Assembly: GCF_902167145.1 (NCBI RefSeq)
Contig: NC_050102.1
Location: 8,556,850 to 8,620,849 of the forward strand
Length of the DNA stretch: 64,000 nt
DNA from: Zea mays
Lineage: Eukaryota > Streptophyta > Magnoliopsida > Poales > Poaceae
Direction of reading: 5' to 3'
Below, one piece after another: positions 53,705 to 64,000 of this stretch; the stretch's first letter is position 1; every line of letters starts with the position of its first letter. The notes under the pieces were generated by a model. The model had not been told where the DNA came from. It made no database searches and saw nothing but the letters and a program-made list of their open reading frames with translations. The position numbers and the translations under genes are program-made.

Positions 53705-56700
53705 TTAACAAAAGAAGTTCCTAGAATCAAGAATATTGAGCTCATGCCTAAGTTTGTTAAAAGATTGTTCATCAAGGGGCTTGGTAAAGATATCGGCTAA
53801 TTGATCTTTAGTATTAATGTAAGAAATCTCGATATCTCCCTTTTGTTGGTGATCCCTTAAAAAGTGATACCGAATGGCTATGTGCTTAGTGCGGCTATGC
53901 TTGACGGGATTGTCGGCCATTTTGATTGCACTCTCATTGTCACATAGCAAAGGGACTTTGGTTAGTTTGTAACCGTAGTCCCGCAGGGTTTGCCTTATCC
54001 AAAGCAATTGCGCGCAACAATGACCTGCGGCAATGTACTCGGCTTCGGCGGTGGAAAGAGCGACCGAATTTTGCTTCTTTGAAGCCCAAGACACCAAGGA
54101 TCTTCCCAAGAACTGGCAAGTCCCCGATGTGCTCTTCCTATTGATTTTGCACCCCGCCCAATCGGCATCCGAATAACCAATCAAATCAAATGTGGATCCC
54201 CTAGGATACCAAAGCCCAAACTTAGGAGTATAAGCTAAATATCTCAAGATTCGTTTTACGGCCGTAAGGTGAGCTTCCTTAGGGTCGGCTTGGAATCTTG
54301 CACACATGCATACGGAAAGCATAATATCCGGTCGAGATGCACATAAGTAGAGTAAAGAACCTATCATCGACCGGTATACCTTTTGATCCACGGACTTACC
54401 TCCCGTGTCGAGGTCGAGATGCCCATTAGTTCCCATGGGTGTCTTGATGGGCTTGGCATCCTTCATCCCAAACTTGTTTAGAATGTCTTGAGTGTACTTC
54501 GTTTGGCTAATGAAGGTGCCCTCTTGGAGTTGTTTCACTTGAAATCCTAAGAAATACTTCAACTCTCCCATCATAGACATCTCGAACTTCTGTGTCATGA
54601 TCCTACTGAACTCTTCACATGTAGACTCGTTAGTAGACCCAAATATAATATCATCAACATAAATTTGGCATACAAACAAGTTATTTTCAAGAGTTTTAGT
54701 AAAGAGTGTAGGATCGGCTTTTCCGACTTTGAATCCATTTGCAATAAGGAAATCCCTAAGGCATTCATACCATGCTCTTGGGGCTTGCTTGAGCCCATAA
54801 AGCGCCTTAGAGAGCTTATAGACATGGTTAGGATACTTACTGTCTTCAAAGCCGGGAGGTTGCTCAACATAGACCTCTTCCTTGATTGGTCCATTGAGGA
54901 AGGCGCTTTTCACGTCCATTTGATAAAGCTTAAAGCCATGGTAAGTAGCATAGGCCAATAATATGCGAATTGACTCAAGCCTAGCTACGGGTGCATAGGT
55001 TTCACCGAAATCCAAACCTTCGACTTGGGAGTATCCTTTGGCCACAAGTCGAGCTTTGTTCCTTGTCACCACACCATGCTCATCTTGCTTGTTGCGGAAG
55101 ACCCATTTGGTTCCTACAACATTTTGATTAGGACGTGGAACTAAATGTCATACCTCATTCCTAGTGAAGTTGTTGAGCTCCTCTTGCATCGCCACCACCC
55201 AATCCGAATCTTGAAGTGCTTCCTCTACCCTGTGTGGCTCAATAGAGGAAACAAAATAGTAATGTTCACAAAAATGAGCAACCCGAGATCTAGTAGTTAC
55301 CCCCTTATGAATGTCGCCGAGGATGGTGTCGACGGGGTGATCTCGTTGGATTGCTTGGTGGACTCTTGGGTGTGGCGGTCTTTGTTCTTCATCCTCCTTG
55401 TCTTCCTCATTTGCATCTCCCCCTTGATCTATGCCGTCATTTTGAGGTGGCTCATTTGATTGATCTTCTTCTTCATCAACTTGAGCTTCATCCTCATTTT
55501 GAGTTGGTGGAGATGCTTGCATGGAGGAGGATGGTTGATCTTGTGCATTTGGAGGCTCTTCGGATTCCTTAGGACACACATCCCCAATGGACATGTTCCT
55601 TAGCGCGATGCACGGAGCCTCTTCATCACCTATCTCATCATGATCAACTTGCTCTACTTGAGAGCCGTTAGTTTCATCAAACACAACGTCATATGAGACT
55701 TCAACTAGTCCAGTGGACTTGTTAAAGACCCTATATGCCCTTGTGTTTGAGTCATAACCAAGTAAAAAGCCTTCTACAGTCTTAGGAGCAAATTTAGATT
55801 TTCTACCTCTTTTAACAAGAATAAAGCATTTGCTACCAAAGACTCTAAAATATGAAATGTTGGGCTTTTTACCGGTTAGGAGTTCATATGATGTCTTCTT
55901 GAGGATTCGGTGTAGATACAACCGGTTGATGGCGTAGCAGGCGGTGTTGACCGCCTCGGCCCAAAACTGATCCGAAGTCTTGTACTCATCAAGCATGGTC
56001 CTTGCCATGTCCAATAGAGTTCTATTCTTCCTCTCCACTACACCATTTTGTTGTGGCGTGTAGGGAGAAGAGAACTCATGCTTGATGCCCTCCTCCTCAA
56101 TGAAGCCTTCAATTTGAGAATTCTTGAACTCCGTCCCGTTGTCGCTTCTTATTTTCTTGATCCTTAAGCCGAACTCATTTTGAGCTCGTCTCAAGAATCC
56201 CTTTAAGATCTCTTGGGTTTGAGATTTTTCCTGTAAAAAGAATACCCAAGTGAAGCGAGAATAATCATCCACAATAACTAGACAGTACTTACTCCCGCCG
56301 ATGCTTATGTAAGCGATCGGGCCGAATAGATCCATGTGTAGGAGTTCCAGTGGTCTGTCGGTCGTCATTATGTTCTTATGCGGATGATGGGCTCCAACTT
56401 GCTTTCCTGCCTGGCATGCGCTACAAATCCTGTCTTTCTCAAAATGAACATTTGTTAATCCTAAAATGTGTTCTCCCTTTAGAAGCTTATGAAGATTCTT
56501 CATCCCAACATGAGCTAGTCGGCGATGCCAGAGCCAACCCATGTTAGTCTTAGCAATTAAGCAAGTGTCGAGTTCAGCTCTATCAAAATCTACCAAGTAT
56601 AGCTGACCCTCTAACACTCCCTTAAATGCTATTGAATCATCACTTCTTCTAAAGACAGTGACACCAACATCAGTGAATAGACAGTTGTAGCCCATTTGAC

Positions 56701-56947
56701 ATAATTGGGAAACAGAGAGCAAGTTGTAATCTAAAGAATCAACAAGAAAAACATTGGAAATGGAGTGGTCAGGAGATATAGCAATTTTACCCAAACCTTT
56801 GACCAAACCTTGATTTCCATCCCCGAATGTGATCGCTCTTTGGGGATCTTGGTTTTTCTCATATGAGGAGAACATCCTTTTCTCCCCTGTCATGTGGTTT
56901 GTGCACCCGCTGTCGAGTATCCAACTTGAGCCCCCGGATGCATAAAC
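53705..56947 (-). pseudogene. Pol polyprotein of element E, one in-frame stop
   Basis: From the AG|GTTTATGC junction at 56947 the frame runs through the protease motif (DSGCTNHMTG), the pre-integrase finger (HRRLAHVG ... CSACQAGK), a complete DD35E integrase (D188, D251, E287 counted from the Met at 56893), a TGA at 55148-55150 after NNFTRNEV, then in the same frame RT (YVDD about 138 residues after the next Met at 55072) and RNase H ([21 protein letters not shown]). A single substitution accounts for the break. The acidic linker between integrase and RT (DEDEAQVDEEEDQ) is typical. All catalytic residues are present. Confidence 0.94.
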
Positions 56948-56960
56948 CTACAAAACAATT

Positions 56961-59654
56961 TTAGTTCTTGACTTTAGGTACCCAAATGGTTTTGGGTCCT
57001 TTGGCATTAGACACAAGAACTTTGGGTACCCAAACACAAGTTTTTGACCCCTTGTGTTTGCCCCCAACATATTTGGCAACTACTTTGCCGGATTTGTTCG
57101 TTAACACATAAGATGCATCAAAAGTCTTAAATGAAATGTTATGCTCATTTGATGCAATAGGAGTTTTCTTAGGCAACTTAGCATGGGTTGGTTGCCTAGA
57201 ACTAGATGTCTCACTCTTATACATAAAAGCATGATTAGGGCCAGAGTGAGACTTCCTAGAGTGAATTCTCCTAATTTTGCTCTCAGGATAACCGGCAGGG
57301 TACAAAATGTAACCCTCGTTATCCTGAGGCATGGGAGCCTTGCCCTTAACAAAGTTTGACAATTTCTTAGGAGGGGCATTAACTTTGACATTGTCTCCCC
57401 TTTGGAAGCCAATGCCATCCTTAATGCCAGGGCGTCTCCCATTATAGAGCATACTTCTAGCAAATTTAAATTTTTCATTTTCTAAGTTATGCTCGGCAAT
57501 TTTAGCATCTAATTTTGCTATATGATCATTTTGTTGTTTAATTAAAGCCATATGATCATGAATAGCATCAATGTTAACATCTCTACATCTAGTACAAATA
57601 GATACATGCTCAACAATAGATGTAGACGATTTGCAAGAATTAAGTTCAACAATCTTAGCATGTAGAATATCATTTTTATCTCTAAGATTGGAAATTGTAA
57701 CTTTGCAAACATCAAAATCTTTAGCCTTAGCAATCAAATTTTCATTTTCTAATCTAAGACTAGCAAGAGAGATGTTCAATTCTTCAATCCTAGCAAGCAA
57801 ATCATCATTATTATCTCTAGGGTTGGGAATTGAAGCATGGCAAACATGTGAATCAACCTTGGCATTTAAACTAGCATTTTCATTCCTAAGGTTGTCAATC
57901 ATCTCATGGCAAGTGCTTAGCTCACTAGATAATTTTTGACATTTCTCAATTTCTAGAGCATAAGCATTTTTAACCTTAACATGTTTCTTGTTTTCCTTAA
58001 TAAGGAGGTCCTCTTGGGAATCCAAAAGGTCATCCTTTTCATGAATAGCACTAACCAATTCATTTAGTTTTTCCTTTTGTGCTATGTTAAGGTTGGCAAA
58101 AAGGGAACGCAAATTATCTTCCTCATCACTAGCATTATCATCACTAGAGGATTCATATTTAGTGGAAGATTTAGATTTAACCTTCTTTTTGCCGTCCTTT
58201 GCCATGAGGCACTTGTGGCCGACGTTGGGGAAGAGAAGTCCCTTGGTGACGGCGATGTTGGCGGCGTCCTCGTCGTCGGAGGAGTCGCTTGAGCTTTCGT
58301 CGGAATCCCATTCCCGACAAACATGGGCATCGCCGCCCTTCTTCTTGTAGTACCTCTTCTTCTCCTTTCTTCTCCCCTTCTTGTCGTCGCCTCGGTCACT
58401 GTCACTTGATATAGGACATTTAGCAATAAAATGACCGGGCTTACCACACTTGTAGCAAACTTTCTTGGAGCGGGACTTGTAGTCTTTCCCTCTCCTTTGT
58501 TTGAGGATTTGGCGGAAGCTCTTGATGACGAGCGCCATCTCCTCATTGTCAAGCTTGGAGGCGTCTATTGGTTGACGACTTGGTGTAGCCTCCTCCTTCT
58601 TTTCCTCCGTCGCTTTGAATGCGACGGGTTGAGCTTCGGATGTGGTGGGTTCGTCGAGCTCGTTGATCTTTCTTGAGCCTTCGATCATGCACTCAAAACT
58701 TACAAAATGCCCGATAACTTCCTCGGGGGTCATTTTAGTATATCTAGGATTACCACGAATTAATTGAACTTGAGTAGGGTTAAGGAAAATAAGTGATCTT
58801 AGAATAACCTTAACCACCTCGTGGTCGTCCCACTTTATGCTCCCGAGGTTGCGCACTTGGTTCACCAAGGTCTTGAGCCGGTTATACATGTGTTGCGGCT
58901 CCTCCCCTTTGCGAAGCCGAAACCGACCGAGCTCCCCCTCGATCGTTTCCCGCTTGGTGATCTTGGTGAGCTCATCTCCCTCGTGCGCGGTTTTGAGTAC
59001 ATCCCAAACCTCCTTGGCGCTCTTCAACCCTTGCACTTTATTATACTCCTCTCTACTTAAGGAAGCGAGGAGTATCGTTGTCGCTTGAGAGTTGAAGTGC
59101 TCGATTTGGGCCACCTCATCCTCATCATAATCCTTATCCCCTACCGACGGTACCTGTGCACCAAACTCAACAACATCCCATATACTTTTGTGGAGTGAGG
59201 TTAGATGAAATCGCATTAAATCACTCCACCTAGCATAATCTTCACCATCAAAAGTTGGTGGTTTGCCTAATGGGACGGAAAGTAAAGGTGCATGTTTAGA
59301 AATGCGAGGGTAGTGTAGGGGAATCTTACTAAACTTCTTACGCTCTTGGCGTTTAGAAGTTACGGAGGGCGCATCGGAGTCAGAGGTCGATGTTGATGAA
59401 GTGTCGGTCTCGTAGTAGACCACTTTCCTCATCCTCTTTTGCTTGTCTCCGCTTCGATGCGGCTTGTGGGAAGAAGATTTTTCCTTCTTCTCTTTGTGGT
59501 GAGAAGAATATTTCTTCTCCTTCCCTTTGTTGGAGGAGATCTTCTTCTTCTCCCTCCTCTTGGTGCGGGACTCTTCCGATGAAGTGCTCCCGTAGCTTGT
59601 AGTGGGCTTTTCGCCGGTCTCCATCTCCTTCTTGGCGTGATCTCCCGACATCAC
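56961..59654 (-). CDS. Gag of element E, 897 residues
   Basis: Intact frame from the ATG at 59654, 31 bases after the primer-binding site. Lys/Ser-rich N-terminus (residues 1-110), copia Gag core (LGKPPTFDGEDYARW, MYNRLKTLVNQV), CCHC knuckle C400-C403-H408-C413, then repeated coiled-coil-like segments at about 530-770 in which phrases of the type NLRD.ND.L.A.I.ELN recur, making it longer than B's Gag. It ends WVPKVKN. Pol begins 13 bases after the TAA, in another frame. Confidence 0.95.
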   Translation of the reverse strand: MMSGDHAKKEMETGEKPTTSYGSTSSEESRTKRREKKKISSNKGKEKKYSSHHKEKKEKSSSHKPHRSGDKQKRMRKVVYYETDTSSTSTSDSDAPSVTSKRQERKKFSKIPLHYPRISKHAPLLSVPLGKPPTFDGEDYARWSDLMRFHLTSLHKSIWDVVEFGAQVPSVGDKDYDEDEVAQIEHFNSQATTILLASLSREEYNKVQGLKSAKEVWDVLKTAHEGDELTKITKRETIEGELGRFRLRKGEEPQHMYNRLKTLVNQVRNLGSIKWDDHEVVKVILRSLIFLNPTQVQLIRGNPRYTKMTPEEVIGHFVSFECMIEGSRKINELDEPTTSEAQPVAFKATEEKKEEATPSRQPIDASKLDNEEMALVIKSFRQILKQRRGKDYKSRSKKVCYKCGKPGHFIAKCPISSDSDRGDDKKGRRKEKKRYYKKKGGDAHVCREWDSDESSSDSSDDEDAANIAVTKGLLFPNVGHKCLMAKDGKKKVKSKSSTKYESSSDDNASDEEDNLRSLFANLNIAQKEKLNELVSAIHEKDDLLDSQEDLLIKENKKHVKVKNAYALEIEKCQKLSSELSTCHEMIDNLRNENASLNAKVDSHVCHASIPNPRDNNDDLLARIEELNISLASLRLENENLIAKAKDFDVCKVTISNLRDKNDILHAKIVELNSCKSSTSIVEHVSICTRCRDVNIDAIHDHMALIKQQNDHIAKLDAKIAEHNLENEKFKFARSMLYNGRRPGIKDGIGFQRGDNVKVNAPPKKLSNFVKGKAPMPQDNEGYILYPAGYPESKIRRIHSRKSHSGPNHAFMYKSETSSSRQPTHAKLPKKTPIASNEHNISFKTFDASYVLTNKSGKVVAKYVGGKHKGSKTCVWVPKVLVSNAKGPKTIWVPKVKN

Positions 59655-59685
59655 TTCGAGCGGTTAGGCTCTAATGAAGCACCGG

Positions 59686-59697
59686 GCTCTGATACCA
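59686..59697 (-). other. Primer-binding site of element E
   Basis: TGGTATCAGAGC on the minus strand, two bases from the LTR; initiator-Met-tRNA type. Confidence 0.9.
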
Positions 59698-59699
59698 AT

Positions 59700-60989
59700 T
59701 GATAGTCGCCTAGAGGGGGGGTGAATAGGGCGAAACTGAAATTTACAAATATAAACACAACTACAAGCCGGGTTAGCGTTAGTAATAAAGAAACGAGTCC
59801 GCGAGAGAGGGCGCAAAACAAATCCCAAGCGAATAAGCAAGTGAGACACGGAGATTTGTTTTACCGAGGTTCGGTTCTTGCAAACCTACTCCCCGTTGAG
59901 GAGGCCACAAAGGTCGGGTCTCTTTCAACCCTTCCCTCTCTCAAACGATCCACGGATCGAGTGAGCTTTCTCTTCTCAATCACTTGGAACACAAAGTTCC
60001 CGCAAGGACCACCACAAGATTGGTGTCTCTTGCCTCAATTACAAGTGAGTTTGATTGCAAAGAAAGGATCAAGAAAGAAGAAAGCAATCCAAGCGCAAGA
60101 GCTCGAAAGAACACAAGCAAATCACTCTCTCTAGTCACTATGGCGTTTTGTGGAATTTGGAGAGGATTTGATCTCTTTGGTGTGTCTAGAATTGAATGCT
60201 AGAGCTCTTGTAGTAGTTGGGAAGTGGAAAACTTGGATACAATGAATGGTGGGGTGGTTGGGGTATTTATAGCCCCAACCACCAAAAGTGGCCGTTGGGA
60301 GGCTGTCTGTTTGATGGCGCACCGGACAGTCCGGTGCACACCGGACAGTCCGGTGCCCCCTGCCACGTCATCACTGCCGTTGGATTCTGACCGTTGGAGC
60401 TTCTGACTTGTGGGCCCGCCTGGGTGTCCGGTGCACACCGGACAGCTACTGTTCCTTGTCCGGTGTGCCAGTATGGGCGCGCCTGACTTCTGCGCGCGCT
60501 ACACGCGCATTTAATGCGCCCTCAGGTAGCCGTTGGCGCGGAGATGACCGTTGCTCCGGAGTCACACCGGACAGTCCGGTGCACACCGGACAGTCCGGTG
60601 AATTATAGCGGACTAGTCGTTGGAGTTTCCCGAAGCTGGCGAGTTCCTGAGGCCGACCCTCCTTGGCGCACCGGACACTGTCCGGTGTACACCGGACAGT
60701 CCGGTGAATTATAGCGGAGTCGCCTCTGGAAATTCCCGAAGGTGGCAAGTTGGCGTTGGAGTCCTCTGGTGCACCGGACATGTCCGGTGCGCCAGACCAG
60801 AGGTGCCTTCGGTTGGCCCTTTGCTCTTTTTGTTGAATCCAACTCTTGGTCTTTTTATTGGCTGAGTGTGAACCTTTAGCGCCTGTATAACTTATGCATT
60901 AGAGCAAACTAGTTAGTCCAATTATTTGTGTTGGGCAATTCAACCACCAAAATTAATTAGGGACTAGGTGTAAGCCTAATTCCCTTTCA
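59700..60989 (-). repeat. 5' LTR of element E
   Basis: 1290 bp partner of 51602-52891. TATA box TATAAAT on the minus strand (60265-60271, context GGGGCTATAAATACCCC). Palindromes at about 60316-60796. Confidence 0.95.
60265..60271 (-). promoter_or_regulatory. Probable TATA box of the element E promoter
   Basis: TATAAAT in GC-rich context within the 5' LTR, downstream of the palindromes in the sense direction. The same motif is in the 3' LTR at 52167-52173. Confidence 0.65.
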
Positions 60990-60994
60990 CGTGG

Positions 60995-61948
60995 CAAGCC
61001 GTGTTCACGGCTTCCGACCAAAAGCGCTCGGGGGTCTTGAACTCTCCAAGCATCGTTCTCGTCATGTCTATAAGCGTCCTGTTCTTCCTCTCTACCACAC
61101 CATTTTTTTGTGGTGTGTAGGGAGCGGAGAACTCGTGCTTGATCCCTTCCTCCTCAAGATACTCCTCCACTTGAAGGTTCTTGAATTCGGACCCATTGTC
61201 GCTTCTTATCTTCTTCACCTTGAGTTCAAACTCGTTTTGAGCTCTCCTTAGGAAGCGCTTGAGGGTCCTTTGGGTTTCAGATTTATCTTCCTCCTATGCT
61301 TAGATAGGCGACGGGTCCGAAGAGGTCCATATGAAGTAACTCCAGGGGTCTTGATGTTGTCATCACATTTTTGGCATGATGAGAGCTTCCCACCTGTTTC
61401 CCTGCTTGACAAGCTGCACAAGGTCTATCTTTTTCCAATGTAACATTAGTTAGACCTATCACGTGTTCTCCCTTTAAAAGCTTGTGAAGGTTCTTCATCC
61501 CCACATGTGCTAAGCGGTGATGCCATAGCCAGCCCATGCTAGTCTTAGCAATTAAGCATGCATCTAGACCGGCCTCATCTTTTGCAAAATCAACTAAATA
61601 AAGTTTGTCGTCTAATACACCCTTAAAAGCTAATGAACCATCACTTCTTCTAAAGACAGACACATCTACATTTGTGAATAAACAATTATATCCCATATTA
61701 CATAATTGACTTACGGATAACAAATTATATCCAAGAGACTATACTAAGAATACATTCGAAATAGAGTGCTAATTTGAGATTGCAATCTTGCCTAAACCTT
61801 TCACCTTGCCTTGGTTCCCATCACCGAATATAATTGAGTCTTGGGGATCCTTGTTCTTGACGTAGGAGGTGAACATCTTCTTCTCCCCCGTCATGTGGTT
61901 TGTGCATCCACTGTCGATAATCCAGCTTGAACCCCCGGATGCATAAAC
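60995..61948 (-). pseudogene. Pol of element D, 5' half (protease, integrase), multiply broken
   Basis: Begins at AG|GTTTATGCATCC (61948) with the protease motif IIDSGCTNH. Two TAG stops follow, at about 61769 and 61738. The pre-integrase finger and the first integrase Asp (LLHMDLFGP) are in the frame ending at 61283 (SIGGR, stop), where an internal deletion has removed the VIVDD-type segment. IRSDNG and [10 protein letters not shown] with the other two catalytic residues follow down to the target site of element E at 60994. Beyond repair by any single change. Confidence 0.9.
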
Positions 61949-61988
61949 CTGCAAGGAAAATTTAGGCTTGGGTCTTAGGTACCCAACT

Positions 61989-62571
61989 CTAGAGATGGCC
62001 AAGTGGGCGGCACGGCCCAGCCCGGCTCGGGCACGGCCAGGCACGACATGGTTAGGGCACGGCCCGTTTGGCCCGTTTAATAGTCGTGTCGTGCCGGCAC
62101 GGCACTAGTGCCTAAGGCCAGGCCCAAGCACGGCACTAAGCCTGCTTAGTCGTGTCGTGCCGGCCCGTTTAGCCCGTTTAGCCCATATAGCCCGTTTAGC
62201 ACTACACCACAGAATTTTAGTCAAATATTCACAAACACAGTTAAAACATACTAAAATAGCTAATATTGAACTGTTTAGTGCAATGGCTAACTCATTAAAA
62301 ACCTATTTAGATAAAAACTCACCCTTATGAGAAAACCCTATATAAGAAAAAAGAGTACAGCACACAGCTAACTAGTCGTGTTTGGATCTAATCATGCATA
62401 ATCGTGCCTAAACGTGCCTAGGGGCTAATCGTGCCGTGCCCGTGCCGGCCCAGCGTGCCTGATGCTCGGCCCAGGCACGGCACTACCTATCGGGTCGTGT
62501 CGTGCCCAGGCACTACGGGCCGTGCCGTGCTCCGGGCCGGCCCGATTAGCCCGGCACGGCTGGCCATCTAT
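61989..62571. mobile_element. Small hAT element at the gag/pol junction of element D
   Basis: 583 bp starting CTAGAGATGGCCAAGTGGGC and ending GCACGGCTGGCCATCTAT, flanked by an exact 8-bp duplication ACCCAACT (61981-61988 and 62572-62579). Subterminal GCCCGGCACGG-rich arms surround an AT-rich centre; no transposase. Same family as 38602-39132. In element B the uninterrupted site GGTACCCAACTCTTG is visible. Confidence 0.9.
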
Positions 62572-64000
62572 ACCCAACTCTTGTTGGGTCCTACAAGGTT
62601 AGTACAAATTGCCTTAGGGACCCAAATGCAAGTTTTATCTCCCTTGCATTTTGCCCCTAATTTTCTAGCAACTACTTTCATATCCTTTCTACAAATAGCA
62701 AAGGAGGCATTTAAAGCATGATAAATTGTAGAAGGTTCATTAACTTTCCTAGGGACATTAGCAACATTTCTCCTAGGCATATGATGAACAACATTTCTCC
62801 TAGCTAAATTTCTATCATGCACATAGGAAGAGCTTGAAGCAATCATTGCATTTGAACCATAAGTATTGCAATTCCTATCATGATGAACATTTCTAGCAAA
62901 TTTCCTATCATGGTATAAGAAAGCATGGTTCTTTTGCACACTATTTACCATAGAGGCCTTTCCTTTCTCCTTGGCGGAGATGGAAGCCTTATGGCTTGTT
63001 AAGTTCTTGACTTCCCTCTTGAAGCCAAGACCATCCTTAATTGAGGGGTGTCTACCAATCGTGTAGGCATCCCTTGCAAATTTCAACTTTTCAAACTCAT
63101 TCTTGCTAGTCTTAAGTTGGGCATTAAGACTAGCCACTTCATCATTTAATTTTGAAATGCAAACTAGGTGTTCACTACAAGCATCAACATTAAAGTCTTT
63201 GCACCTATTGCAAATTTCTACACAAGAGTTAGATTTATTTGCTACTTCTAGTTTAGCATTTAAATCATCATTAACACTCTTTAAAGAAGAAATGGTTTCA
63301 TGACAAGTAGATAGTTCACAAGAAAGCATTTCATTCCTTTTAACTTCTAGAGCAAGAGAATTTTGAGCACTAACAAATTTATCATGCTCTTCATATAAAA
63401 GGTCCTCTTGTTTTTCTAGTAGTCTATTCTTGTCATTCAAAGCATCAATCAGTTCATTAATCTTATCGATCTTAGTTCTATCTAAGCCTTTGAATAAGCA
63501 TGAGTAATCTATTTCATCATCATCACTAGACTCATCCTCGCTTGAAGAAGCATAAGTAGTATTGTTTCGAGTACATACCTTCTTCTCCTTTGCCATGAGG
63601 CATGTGTGATGCTCGTTGGGGAAGAGTGATGACTTGTTGAAGGCGGTGGCGGCGAGTCCTTCATTGTCGGAGTCGGACGAAGAGCAATCTGAATCCCACT
63701 CCTTTCCAAGATGTGCCTCGCCCTTCGCCTTCTTGTAGTTCTTTTTCTTCTCCCATTTTCCATTCTTCTTTTCCTGGTCACTATCATTATCAGGACAGTT
63801 AGTGATAAAATGACCAATCTTACTGCATTTGAAGCAGGAGTGCTTCCCCTTCGTTTTGTTTTTGTTGGGGTGCTCCTTGCGACCTTTTAGCGCCGTCTTG
63901 AACCGCTTGATGATAAGGGCCATCTCTTCACCATTAAGCCCGGCCGCCTCAACTTGAGCCACCTTGCTCGGTAGCGCTTCCTTGCTTCTTGTCGCTTTGA
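62568..64000 (-). CDS. Gag of element D, C-terminal part, partial at window edge
   Basis: The frame is open from 64000 down to a stop at 62568-62570. It covers the CCHC knuckle (CFKCSKIGHFITNC), the acidic serine stretch and the coiled-coil-like region, and follows B's Gag closely. In the first knuckle the glycine after the second Cys is Ser. The hAT insertion replaces the last five residues: the frame ends at WV and meets TAG at the edge of the hAT element. In contrast to pol, this part of gag has no other stop. Confidence 0.9.
   Translation of the reverse strand, partial: KATRSKEALPSKVAQVEAAGLNGEEMALIIKRFKTALKGRKEHPNKNKTKGKHSCFKCSKIGHFITNCPDNDSDQEKKNGKWEKKKNYKKAKGEAHLGKEWDSDCSSSDSDNEGLAATAFNKSSLFPNEHHTCLMAKEKKVCTRNNTTYASSSEDESSDDDEIDYSCLFKGLDRTKIDKINELIDALNDKNRLLEKQEDLLYEEHDKFVSAQNSLALEVKRNEMLSCELSTCHETISSLKSVNDDLNAKLEVANKSNSCVEICNRCKDFNVDACSEHLVCISKLNDEVASLNAQLKTSKNEFEKLKFARDAYTIGRHPSIKDGLGFKREVKNLTSHKASISAKEKGKASMVNSVQKNHAFLYHDRKFARNVHHDRNCNTYGSNAMIASSSSYVHDRNLARRNVVHHMPRRNVANVPRKVNEPSTIYHALNASFAICRKDMKVVARKLGAKCKGDKTCIWVPKAICTNLVGPNKSWV

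Larger units (their letters stand above)
51602..60989 (-). mobile_element. Element E: Ji-like Sirevirus, complete, nested in element D pol
   Basis: 9388 bp on the minus strand: LTRs 51602-52891 and 59700-60989 (both 1290 bp), target duplication CGTGG at 51597-51601 and 60990-60994, primer-binding site 59686-59697, gag 59654-56961, pol 56947-53705 and polypurine tract at 52892. The LTRs differ by about ten substitutions plus a few short indels, so insertion is recent but older than B. One in-frame stop interrupts pol. The insertion splits D's integrase region just after NTACH. Confidence 0.95.
47386..64000 (-). mobile_element. Element D: old Opie-like Sirevirus, runs off the right edge
   Basis: Minus-strand element with 3' LTR 47386-48634, pol split between 49418-51601 and 60995-61948 by element E, and gag from 62568 to beyond 64000. 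Its 5' LTR is outside the window. The base TTCAC at 47381-47385 should be its target copy. Pol has several stops, a frameshift and an internal deletion, so it is much older than B although of the same family. It hosts element E and a hAT element. Confidence 0.92.

Overview
This 64-kb window is plant DNA, almost certainly maize (Zea mays) or a close Andropogoneae relative. The evidence is a dense stack of nested Ty1/copia elements of the Sirevirus type, whose LTRs carry arrays of the palindrome CACCGGACAGTCCGGTG, together with PIF/Harbinger-like MITEs, small hAT elements, a Helitron-like element and fragments of ordinary plant genes. I see no intact cellular gene and no rRNA, tRNA or CRISPR. 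All family names (Opie-, Ji-, Giepum-like) are from memory and were not checked.

Layout. 1-2180: 5' end (gag, primer-binding site, LTR) of Opie-like element A on the minus strand, running off the left edge. 2181-3598: fragment of another LTR with a TG..CA-type terminus. 3599-13450: gene-fragment region built around a 2.2-kb sequence present twice in direct orientation (3599-5827 and 8958-11184). Each copy holds the same exon-like pieces: a cyclopropane-fatty-acid-synthase-like FAD-domain exon and a piece resembling an mTERF-like plant protein. Between them lie a minus-strand gene fragment, an inverted repeat and a GC-rich minisatellite. 13451-14262: small Helitron-like element. 14263-16865: AT-rich DNA with two MITEs, then an old repeat fragment.

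16866-38544: element C, a Sirevirus with an env-like ORF, minus strand, target duplication CTATG. Its order in the sense direction is LTR, gag, pol, spacer with LTR-like palindromes, [element B inserted], env-like ORF, LTR. 21072-29985: element B, Opie-like, inserted in C with target duplication AGAAG. Its LTRs look identical by eye apart from a G run, so it is very young, but its integrase has an internal deletion.

38545-47385: low-coding DNA with a hAT element, four MITEs, a decayed hAT transposase exon, a dispersed low-copy repeat family, a GC-rich block and microsatellites. 47386-64000: element D, an older Opie-like element with many broken pol codons. It runs off the right edge and contains a complete Ji-like element E (51602-60989, target duplication CGTGG) and a 583-bp hAT element (61989-62571) lying at the gag/pol junction.

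How it works together. The window is a record of nested insertion rather than an operon-like system. In each Sirevirus Gag would form the particle, and Pol supplies protease, integrase, reverse transcriptase and RNase H. The LTR gives the TATA-type promoter. The most interesting signals are a shared AG|GT acceptor-like junction between gag and pol in three families where simple frameshifting cannot join the frames, a splice-acceptor-like site just before the env-like start, LTR-type palindromes between pol and env, and the duplicated chimeric gene-fragment cassette.
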